Origin: JBAWXE01 sp037144255 | GTDB lineage: Bacteria > Bacteroidota > Bacteroidia > Chitinophagales > Chitinophagaceae | Assembly: GCA_037144255.1 (NCBI GenBank) | Contig: JBAWXE010000013.1 | Coordinates: 1 to 39,571, forward strand | Length of the DNA: 39,571 bases | Direction of reading: 5' to 3' | Made by a program: the position numbers and the translations under genes | Notes under the pieces: generated by a model | What the model saw: only the letters and a program-made list of their open reading frames with translations | Told to the model about the DNA's origin: nothing | The model's database searches: none | In this document: in pieces, positions 33,072 through 39,571 of the stretch | How the letters are laid out: each line of letters starts with the position of its first letter | Numbering within the stretch: position 1 is the stretch's first letter

Positions 33072-34129
33072 AGTATCTGCTGGTATGTTTATGCATTCTA
33101 TGGGCATCTTGTGTAAAAGATAAACCTTCTGATATTTACCATCCTACTCCAACAAACACTACAGGTAATGTTTACATAGTATGCGAAGGTATGTATGGAG
33201 CCGGTAATGCAGCGCTCAGCTTGTATCAACCCTCTAAAGACTGCGTATATGATGATATATTCTATTCTATCAATCACCAAACATTAGGGGATGTTTTTCA
33301 GAGTATGACGCCAATTGGGGATAAGTACTTTTTATGTATCAATCATTCTGATCTTATTGTAGTGATTCAGAAAAGCACCTGGCAGTTACTGACTACAATC
33401 AATGTACATCAGCCAAGATATATATTGCCTATTAGCGATACTAAAGCTTATGTATCTAGCTTGTACAGTAAGAAGGTCTATGTCATTAACCCTCAGTCTA
33501 TGCATTTGACTGATTCTTTCAATATGCCGTATAGCAACACCGAAGGTATGCTGCTTTATAACAATGCATTTCTGGCCACTTGGGATATAAGATCCAATAT
33601 ACTATATAGCATCAATACTAGTACTGATCAAATAGAACAGTCCATAACGCTAGCTGGTAATGCTCCGCAGGAGGTTCTATTGGATAAGGATAATAATATC
33701 TGGGTGCTATCCGGCAATATAGATAGTGGTAAGCGATCAACTTTTACACGTTTAGATCCTAATAGTGGTCAGGCTTTCAAGTATTACACATTCTCAGACA
33801 GTACCGTTGATGCTATAAAACCTTTAATGAATAAGACCAAAGACACTATCTACTTTATAGAGGTGAATTACTCTGGCAAAGCACAGAACAACGGCATATA
33901 TCGTATGTCTATTTATGATGATGCACTACCCACTACTCCTTTTATTGCAGCTAAGACCAACCAATATTTCTGGGCTTTGGGTATTGAGCCTAAGACAGGC
34001 AATATATATGTGGGCGATCCAAAAGGCTTTTATCAAAAAGGCACTGTATATATATATAATGGAGCAGGTACATTACAGAAGCAATTCAATGTAGGCACGG
34101 GTCCCGGTCATTTTTATTTTGATGAATAA
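33044..34129 (+). CDS. btuG: BtuG-like beta-propeller surface lipoprotein
   Basis: The 361-residue protein has a lipoprotein-type N-terminus (YLLVCLCILWASC, Cys22) and repeated propeller blades of the YncE type: GNVYIVCEGMYGAGNAALSLYQ, KYFLCINHSDLIVVIQKST, KAYVSSLYSKKVYVINPQS, NNIWVLSGNID and GNIYVGDPKGFYQKGTVYIYNGAG. BtuG of Bacteroides is a seven-bladed propeller that binds cobalamin tightly and caps BtuB, and it is encoded beside btuB as here. The lipobox is degenerate (Trp at -3), which is tolerated in Bacteroidota. The start overlaps the preceding gene by 28 bases; no later Met precedes the signal sequence. The next gene (btuB-like) starts 4 bases after the stop. The B12 role is inferred from fold, riboswitch and neighbour. 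Confidence 0.85.
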   Translation: MGREDYKALKYLLVCLCILWASCVKDKPSDIYHPTPTNTTGNVYIVCEGMYGAGNAALSLYQPSKDCVYDDIFYSINHQTLGDVFQSMTPIGDKYFLCINHSDLIVVIQKSTWQLLTTINVHQPRYILPISDTKAYVSSLYSKKVYVINPQSMHLTDSFNMPYSNTEGMLLYNNAFLATWDIRSNILYSINTSTDQIEQSITLAGNAPQEVLLDKDNNIWVLSGNIDSGKRSTFTRLDPNSGQAFKYYTFSDSTVDAIKPLMNKTKDTIYFIEVNYSGKAQNNGIYRMSIYDDALPTTPFIAAKTNQYFWALGIEPKTGNIYVGDPKGFYQKGTVYIYNGAGTLQKQFNVGTGPGHFYFDE

Positions 34130-34132
34130 GGT

Positions 34133-36067
34133 ATGAAGCATAGTAGTACATATAAGTGTATTTATGCAGCAGTGCTGTTCATAGCTTTGTTATGTAATAC
34201 TCGTATATATGCACAATCTGCCAGAGATACCTTAAGCGAGGTAAAGGTAAAAGGCAAAATGCACAAGCATATTACCAACAACGATAAGATAAATGTATTC
34301 TCACCCGGACAAAGGGTACAAGGCATAGATAGCACCACATTGCAACAATACCGATTGCAGAGCGCTGCTAATCTACTCACACAACAAGTGCCTGTATTTG
34401 TAAAAACTTATGGTTTCAATAGTTTGGCTACTTTTAATATTCGTGGTGCTTCTCCCGCGCAGTCGCAGGTGTTATGGAATGGCATACCTATACAAAATGC
34501 CTCACTAGGTATTACAGATATTTCATTGCTGCCATTGTCTCTTATAGATAAGGTCAGTATGGTTTATGGTAGTTCTTCTGCTATGCTGGGTAGTGGAAAT
34601 GTGGGCGGAGCCTTATTGATAGAGAATGATATTCCTCATTTCGATTCTGCTCGAAAGTACTCATTAGATATAAATGGTGGAGTAGGTAGTTTCGGACAAA
34701 ACCAATTAAGCATTAAATCCACATATTCTGATGATAGATGGTACATTTCAGCAAAGGTATTCGATCAGGCTGCTGATAATGACTTCACTTACAAGAGCAA
34801 TAAGAATGTTGAAGAAAAATTATCGAATGCTAAACTGCATGGTGCCGGTGGCTTATTGAATGTCGCTTATAAGATCAGCGACTATAGCACTATTGGTTTT
34901 ACAGCATGGTACCAACAATATGATAGGCAAATACCTCCGGCTTTGTTTGAATCCATATCCTTGAAAGCTCAAATGGACAATTCTCTACGTTTGATGCTGG
35001 ACTGGCAACGACATAAGGACAGAACTAAATGGTATGCCAAGACTGCTTTTATTCAAGATGGTATAGAATTTAATGACAATGCTATAGGTATACTGAGCAT
35101 CAGTCATACTCAGCAGTACTTTCAGGAACTTGGCTGGGAATGGCAGACTTTACACCATAAGTTCATGATATTTTCACCCTTGCAATTCTCTTCTATCGAC
35201 AGACCGGAATTACAAGATACTAAACAACAAACTAAAGTGGCACTGGCAAGTGCTTATGCATTTACCACACTGCATGAAAAATTGAATATTGCTGTTAACC
35301 TAAGAGGGGAGAGCATCAATGACCTTTCTGTAGCACTACCCGGATTGAATGCATCTTATCAGATCCTCCCTTGTATATTGCTTAGGGCCAATGCTCAGCG
35401 CACCTACCGCGCCCCTACACTCAATGAACTGTATTTTGTGCCATGGGGCAATACTTCCTTAAAACCTGAACAAGGTTGGAATTACGATGCAGGTTATAGT
35501 CTTAAGGTAAAATTGACAGAAGATATTACTCTCATTCACGATGCTGCTATATTTGATAGGCTCATTCACGATTGGATCATATGGTTGGGTGCACCTATTC
35601 TTACTCCTCATAACATTGCTACTGTACATAGTCACGGTACAGAGACAGAAAGTAAATTACAATGGCAGTTGGCTAAATGGCAATTGCATCTCGGTCTCAA
35701 TTCCTCATACGTCTTAGCTACTACACAGTCCAGCTATATTACTGGCGATGGTAGTATAGGTAAACAAATACCTTATACCCCACATTATAATGGGCAATTA
35801 AATGTGGGTTTTACCTTTCATGGACTTTATCTCAATTACAATCATACATTCACAGGTTACAGATATGTAACTGCTGATGAATCTCAATATCTCTCAGATT
35901 ATAGTACCGGTAATGTGCAACTCATGTACAATATCCATATGCACAAGCACCCCATCCGTTTCAATATTCAGTGCAATAACATCTGGGACCAGCATTATCA
36001 GGTAGTAGCTTATCGCCCTATGCCGGGCATCAATTGGCTGGCAGGTTTGCAGCTTAATTTATTTTAA
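34133..36067 (+). CDS. btuB: BtuB-like TonB-dependent receptor for vitamin B12
   Basis: The 644-residue outer-membrane receptor has a signal peptide ending in IYAQ and a TonB-box-like segment DTLSEVKVKG at once after it. A plug domain follows (QSAANLLTQQVPVFVKTYGFNSLATFNIRGASPAQSQVLWNGIPI, VSMVYGSSSAMLGSGNVGGALLIEN), then a barrel of about 22 strands ending LAGLQLNLF with the C-terminal Phe. It lacks the N-terminal carboxypeptidase-like extension of SusC-type receptors and is short, as BtuB proteins are. It is the last gene of the riboswitch operon and only 4 bases after the BtuG-like gene, the classic btuG-btuB arrangement. The inner-membrane ABC transporter (btuFCD) is not in this window. 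Confidence 0.92.
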   Translation: MKHSSTYKCIYAAVLFIALLCNTRIYAQSARDTLSEVKVKGKMHKHITNNDKINVFSPGQRVQGIDSTTLQQYRLQSAANLLTQQVPVFVKTYGFNSLATFNIRGASPAQSQVLWNGIPIQNASLGITDISLLPLSLIDKVSMVYGSSSAMLGSGNVGGALLIENDIPHFDSARKYSLDINGGVGSFGQNQLSIKSTYSDDRWYISAKVFDQAADNDFTYKSNKNVEEKLSNAKLHGAGGLLNVAYKISDYSTIGFTAWYQQYDRQIPPALFESISLKAQMDNSLRLMLDWQRHKDRTKWYAKTAFIQDGIEFNDNAIGILSISHTQQYFQELGWEWQTLHHKFMIFSPLQFSSIDRPELQDTKQQTKVALASAYAFTTLHEKLNIAVNLRGESINDLSVALPGLNASYQILPCILLRANAQRTYRAPTLNELYFVPWGNTSLKPEQGWNYDAGYSLKVKLTEDITLIHDAAIFDRLIHDWIIWLGAPILTPHNIATVHSHGTETESKLQWQLAKWQLHLGLNSSYVLATTQSSYITGDGSIGKQIPYTPHYNGQLNVGFTFHGLYLNYNHTFTGYRYVTADESQYLSDYSTGNVQLMYNIHMHKHPIRFNIQCNNIWDQHYQVVAYRPMPGINWLAGLQLNLF

Positions 36068-36234
36068 TGTATCCTCGAGCGGGTTCACTAGCTTAATATT
36101 TATATGTTAAATTATTAGCATAATAGCCCGTTTATTGCCTTTTATTTGTTAATTTAGGAAAATATCATGCAGTTTACCCAACGTCTTAGGTACTGCAGCG
36201 GTCTTATTATACGTAACCTTTTAATACCCATTAC

Positions 36235-36813
36235 TTGCCTATAGCATTTGCATATACAGCGGTATCCGGACAAACCAGTGAATTGCAAGAACTCATTCAT
36301 GGGTGCATTCGCAATGAACGTGGTGCGCAGGAGAAGTTGTATAAACTTTTTTATCCTCGAATGATGTCTACCGTGCGTAGATATATAGACGATGATATGC
36401 AGGCTGAAGAGATTCTGAATAATGGGTTTTTAAGGGCTTTTCAGAAGATCGAACAGTACACTTTTCAGGGTTCTTTTGAAGGTTGGCTTAGAAAGATCGT
36501 TTTCCATGCGGTTTCCGATTATGTTAAGCAAAATGTTCGCTACTCCGAAAAAGTAGTGATGATAGAAAAAGACGAGTTTGTACATAAAGACCATGCCGAT
36601 AAACTGTATTACGATCAGCTGCTCAAATTGGTTCACGAATTACCCGGAGCAACAAGAGCGGTGTTCAATATGTATGTGATGGAAGGCTTTTCGCACAAAG
36701 AAATTGGTAAAATGTTGAATATAAGTGAGGGTACTTCTAAATGGCATTTGTCAGAAGGTAGAAGAGCCTTAAAAGAGAAAATTGAAAGATTAAATTTACA
36801 TTATAAAAAATAA
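36235..36813 (+). CDS. RNA polymerase sigma-70 factor, ECF-like
   Basis: The 192-residue protein has sigma region 2 (about residues 24-90: EKLYKLFYPRMMSTVRRYIDDDMQAEEILNNGFLRAFQKIEQY, then SFEGWLRKIVFHAVSDYVKQ) and region 4 (about 135-185: LPGATRAVFNMYVMEGFSHKEIGKMLNISEGTSKWHLSEGRRALKEKI). Region 1 and 3 are absent, as in extracytoplasmic-function factors. Translation likely begins at a TTG (36235), since no ATG lies in frame before region 2. The next gene starts 11 bases after the stop. It encodes a membrane protein with an anti-sigma-like cytoplasmic end, so the pair may be a signal-transduction unit. The target promoters are unknown. Confidence 0.93.
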   Translation: MPIAFAYTAVSGQTSELQELIHGCIRNERGAQEKLYKLFYPRMMSTVRRYIDDDMQAEEILNNGFLRAFQKIEQYTFQGSFEGWLRKIVFHAVSDYVKQNVRYSEKVVMIEKDEFVHKDHADKLYYDQLLKLVHELPGATRAVFNMYVMEGFSHKEIGKMLNISEGTSKWHLSEGRRALKEKIERLNLHYKK

Positions 36814-36824
36814 AATTTATCCAA

Positions 36825-39011
36825 ATGGATAAACATTTCATTCACATCGATGACCTGGTAAGGCAGCGAATGACCGGCGCAGAAGAGGAAGAGCGCCCGG
36901 GCGCATGGTTACGCATGCGAGAGCTGCTAGACAAAAATATGCCTGAAGACAGCATACCACCTGTTGGTTTCAACTGGCGCCGTATGTTCAGCTATATGGC
37001 TGTATGTATTCTCGCAGCTTCTTTTAGCGTAGGCGGATACGAAATGTATCAGTCTACTCATAAAAACGATCGGGGTACCCAAGCTCTGGCCTCTAATGCT
37101 ATCAAGACTTCCTCATCTCAGCATTATGCAAGCAAGAAAAGCATTGACGATCAGCTCAATACAACTGCTACTTCCAATAACGAAATAGCTGCATCTACTG
37201 TACAAAGTAGTATGGGCGGATCTCCTGTAGCAGAAAAGATCAATACACCTGTGGTAGCAGCCAATGTACCAGCTATGGCTAGTAACAATGCTCCTACCAA
37301 TACTGTAGATAAGAGTGCTACTGATGCTAACGACAACACTGCTACTCCTGCTACCAATAAGAAGAGCAATACTGTAAGTAGCAACAATGCTAACCATAAT
37401 AATAACAACACAAACCATACTACTAAAGCAGCCCTTATTGCTAGTAACACTTCAAGTGTTGCTCATCAGGCTCCTGCTACTATTAATAATGAAGAAAAAA
37501 CTACTAATGAAAAAACAGCCCCTGTAGCTACACCTGTAGAAAGCACTTTATCTACGGCCTCTGTTACTGCTCATAAGAGCACACACATGGCCAAGATCAA
37601 AACTCATAAGAACACTACAGTACAAAACAATGTTACCCCTGCTGTATTTGCTTCTTCTGTTAATGTGAATACTGTTCCTGCTGCTACTATGAGTACAGAA
37701 GAGCCTGCTGCAACGGTAGCAAAGTCTAGGAAACATGTTATTGCACCTGCCGCTCCTGTTATGACAGCTACTATAGCGCCTAAGCATACAGTGGCTAAAC
37801 ACACTACTGCTGCTGAGACCATCAGACCAATGTCTTCTGCATCTGTAGCTAAGGCCAATATCACCCCTGCTGAAAATGTAGGAAATAAGGCAACCCCTAC
37901 TGTTACTCGTGGCAAAGACAGTATCCGTAAGATGGAAGTAGTTCAACGTTATACTATCAATCCGCTTACCAATGTGGTTCATTACTATGCAGATACTATC
38001 GCAGTAGGGTATATCGTATTCGATAAGCCTGCTACTAAGGAAGAACCTGTAATAGCTGCTGCTACAGAAACAAAGAAAGAACATCGCAGACTCTTTGGTA
38101 AGAAAAAGACCAATGTAGATTTGAATACTCCTGATACAGATATCAAACCTGCTGCAAGTGCCAAGATCGCTAAGTCTGGTGCTGTAGAGGATGCTGCTTC
38201 AGAGCACACATCTAACACTGTAGTAGCTGCCAAAGAAGCGCACAAGCTCACTCGTATGGATATCATGGCCGACCGTATGAACGACTTCATGAAAGAAGTG
38301 AAATTCAACGTAGCTCATGCTATATTCTACCCTGGGGTGGTAGCAGGTATCAATGCTTCTTTCCTTAATTCTAATATGTTAGGTGGCTTCCAGTTCGGTT
38401 TGTCTGCACTCTTTGCCTTCGATGAGCATTGGAGCTTGTTATCAGAACTCAAGTACCTGCAACGCACAAATAACGGTCAGGCTACTATCGATGATAGCTA
38501 TGCCCAATACGATCCTTCATCTACTACCAATATCGGTCCGGATGTCAATCACCCTAACTACCATATAACAGGTACTGCTGCACAGCACTATTTCAACTAT
38601 TCATTACTGTCTAGTTTAGATATGCCTATCATGCTGCGTTACTCTATCAAGAATTTCAATATTCTTGCAGGTATAGATCTGGGTTACAACTTCTCCATCA
38701 ATTCTGAAGAAAAGACCATCAAGACCGCTATAGACGAATACAGCACTACACCTCCTCCTGTTATTGCAGGGGTACTGGGTGCAGCTAAGATATCTACAGC
38801 CGATTTCCAAAAGGCTATCTTCGGTACAGGTTATGTAGTAGGGGTAGGGTATCAATTATCACCTGCATTCCAGGTAGATGTTAGGTTCTCTCACCTGTTC
38901 TTCGATAATGCCAGCGGCCAGGGTGCTAAGGCCATATCTACCAACTTGTACGGAGTACCTGCTATGCAGATCAATTTAGGCTACCGTTTTCACAGCGATA
39001 AGAAAAGATAA
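36825..39011 (+). CDS. Predicted envelope-spanning protein: anti-sigma-like N-terminus, one TM helix, outer-membrane barrel
   Basis: The 728-residue protein starts with about 50 charged residues (IDDLVRQRMTGAEEEERPGAWLRMRELLD) and one hydrophobic helix at about residues 55-73. About 400 residues of low-complexity Thr/Ala/Asn/Ser/Lys sequence follow, with a short ordered island near 364-405 (VVQRYTINPLTNVVHYYADTIAVGYIVF). From about residue 495 to the end there is a beta-barrel (VVAGINASF, GGFQFGLSALFAFDEHWSLLSELKYLQR, NFNILAGIDLGYNFS, QVDVRFSHLFF, MQINLGYRFHSDKKR). No signal peptide precedes the helix. It follows the sigma factor by 11 bases. The likely topology is inner membrane to outer membrane across the periplasm; an anti-sigma role is inferred, not shown by a known domain. 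Confidence 0.75.
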   Translation: MDKHFIHIDDLVRQRMTGAEEEERPGAWLRMRELLDKNMPEDSIPPVGFNWRRMFSYMAVCILAASFSVGGYEMYQSTHKNDRGTQALASNAIKTSSSQHYASKKSIDDQLNTTATSNNEIAASTVQSSMGGSPVAEKINTPVVAANVPAMASNNAPTNTVDKSATDANDNTATPATNKKSNTVSSNNANHNNNNTNHTTKAALIASNTSSVAHQAPATINNEEKTTNEKTAPVATPVESTLSTASVTAHKSTHMAKIKTHKNTTVQNNVTPAVFASSVNVNTVPAATMSTEEPAATVAKSRKHVIAPAAPVMTATIAPKHTVAKHTTAAETIRPMSSASVAKANITPAENVGNKATPTVTRGKDSIRKMEVVQRYTINPLTNVVHYYADTIAVGYIVFDKPATKEEPVIAAATETKKEHRRLFGKKKTNVDLNTPDTDIKPAASAKIAKSGAVEDAASEHTSNTVVAAKEAHKLTRMDIMADRMNDFMKEVKFNVAHAIFYPGVVAGINASFLNSNMLGGFQFGLSALFAFDEHWSLLSELKYLQRTNNGQATIDDSYAQYDPSSTTNIGPDVNHPNYHITGTAAQHYFNYSLLSSLDMPIMLRYSIKNFNILAGIDLGYNFSINSEEKTIKTAIDEYSTTPPPVIAGVLGAAKISTADFQKAIFGTGYVVGVGYQLSPAFQVDVRFSHLFFDNASGQGAKAISTNLYGVPAMQINLGYRFHSDKKR

Positions 39012-39042
39012 TAAGTTCTTGCATTGATTTTTATTAAAGGTT

Positions 39043-39084
39043 AGAGAAAGGGAATTGAACTATTCAATTCCCTTTCTCTATTTT
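39043..39084 (+). terminator. Intrinsic terminator after the sigma factor/barrel operon
   Basis: AGAGAAAGGGAATTGAA (39043-39059) and TTCAATTCCCTTTCTCT (39063-39079) form a perfect 17-bp stem with a 3-base loop, followed by ATTTT. Confidence 0.9.
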
Positions 39085-39350
39085 ATTCCTGACTGTATAT
39101 ATTTATCTCTGGTTTGTTGTATTTTAGTTTGTCTGTTGTAGGAAAATCAATAGCGCGAAATATTTGAGATGTTAATATGTTAGCCTAATGAATAGTATCA
39201 TATTGATTAAATAACTCATTTTTATTAGTCATTTAAGGTACTACTCATTTCACTTTCGGTTAATTGTGAAAATTATTTTCAGTCATAATATGATTTTTTA
39301 TCTTTATAGTACTTTTATTATTTAAGAGTTAACCGTTTAAAATAGAAGAT
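39085..39350. other. AT-rich spacer before the EGF-domain gene
   Basis: Together with the terminator this is the 339-base gap 39012-39350. It is AT-rich, with no reading frame. TATCTTTA near 39299, one base off the -7 consensus, lies about 50 bases before the ATG at 39351 and may be the promoter. Confidence 0.4.
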
Positions 39351-39571
39351 ATGAAAAACCTATCTGTTTTTTTAATTACTTTTTTATTTACCTGCATATC
39401 ATTTAGTGCAATTCTGTATATATCATGTAGCAAAGCAAAGGATTCTTGTTCTGGTGTTTCCTGCTTAAATAGTGGTAGTTGTGTAAATGGTATTTGTAAT
39501 TGTCCAAGTGGTTATGTGGGCAGTCATTGTGAGAAGTCTTCTATTTACTTCAAAAACAATGCATATACTTC
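39351..39571 (+). CDS. EGF-domain lipoprotein, N-terminal part (cut by window edge)
   Basis: From the ATG at 39351, 73 codons are visible and no stop occurs before the end of the window. The signal sequence (MKNLSVFLITFLFTCISFSA) is followed by YISC, a likely lipid-attached cysteine at residue 28. The mature part holds an EGF-like domain, CSGVSCLNSGSCVNGICNCPSGYVGSHCE, with all six cysteines in the standard spacing. EGF-like domains are rather uncommon in bacteria and usually serve in surface protein contacts. What follows (SSIYFKNNAYTS) is too short to identify. The gene is alone in this window, downstream of a strong terminator. Confidence 0.8.
   Translation, partial: MKNLSVFLITFLFTCISFSAILYISCSKAKDSCSGVSCLNSGSCVNGICNCPSGYVGSHCEKSSIYFKNNAYT

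Noticed and set aside
34133..36067. Possibility that the TonB-dependent receptor is for a siderophore or glycan (SusC-type)
   Set aside because: The upstream cobalamin riboswitch, the adjacent BtuG-like gene, the short length and the lack of a carboxypeptidase-like N-terminal domain favour B12.
37113..38308. Several hydrophobic antisense frames inside the envelope-spanning protein gene
   Set aside because: They are the reverse translation of the Thr/Ala/Asn-rich linker and have no support of their own.
1..39571. Search for insertion sequences, prophage or integrative elements
   Set aside because: No transposase, integrase, phage structural gene or att-like direct repeat flanking a gene cluster was found; gene content is chromosomal core plus surface functions.

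Overview
The window reads as a chromosomal segment of a Bacteroidota bacterium, most likely a member of the Chitinophagales/Chitinophagaceae group. The evidence is the Bacteroidota-type -7 promoter box (TAnnTTTG, with the best full match upstream of prs), type IX secretion C-terminal sorting domains on two surface proteins, weak Shine-Dalgarno signals, non-ATG starts, and the gene repertoire. No transposase, integrase, CRISPR array or rRNA gene was seen. There is one tRNA gene, tRNA-Gly(CCC).

Region 1 (1-8050) is housekeeping. On the minus strand lie the start of rplY, then prs, a LutA-type Fe-S protein, ribH, a membrane-anchored TPR protein and pdhA. On the plus strand lie an OsmC-family protein, an orphan NAD(P)-binding protein and recF, which starts head to head with pdhA. 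tRNA-Gly, a DinB-family protein and a tiny membrane protein follow. Region 2 (8055-11100) opens with a gene-free stretch carrying a complex repeat (copy A). It is followed by a mitochondrial-type citrate synthase and a deoxyhypusine-synthase-like enzyme. Region 3 (11100-21300) holds an AT-rich secreted protein, glmM, an M16 peptidase, the Kup potassium transporter, a small secreted protein, recA, and rpsG-rpsL. Region 4 (21300-30700) starts with a second gene-free stretch containing repeat copy B. It continues with a patatin-like phospholipase, yebC, a coupled di-haem peroxidase/outer-membrane-barrel pair, rsmG, a glycosyltransferase, and tgt-lptF/G-rlmB.

Region 5 (30750-36070) is a cobalamin-riboswitch-controlled operon of four surface proteins: a DUF4465/BtuH-like protein, a second T9SS-sorted protein, a BtuG-like beta-propeller lipoprotein and a BtuB-like TonB-dependent receptor. 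Together they form a plausible vitamin B12 capture and outer-membrane import system in which the B12-binding surface proteins appear to be delivered by T9SS. Region 6 (36235-39011) pairs a sigma-70-family (ECF-like) factor with a 728-residue protein. That protein has a short cytoplasmic N-terminus, one inner-membrane helix, about 400 low-complexity residues and a C-terminal beta-barrel, which suggests an envelope-spanning sensor or anti-sigma factor. The window ends inside a gene for an EGF-domain lipoprotein.

The least explained signal is the pair of diverged roughly 290-bp intergenic repeats at about 8115-8412 and 21602-21885. Each contains GGTTACA motifs, a mobile-looking 19-nt palindrome, and an array of TTACCGA units spaced 10-11 bp apart, so the units lie on one face of the DNA helix.
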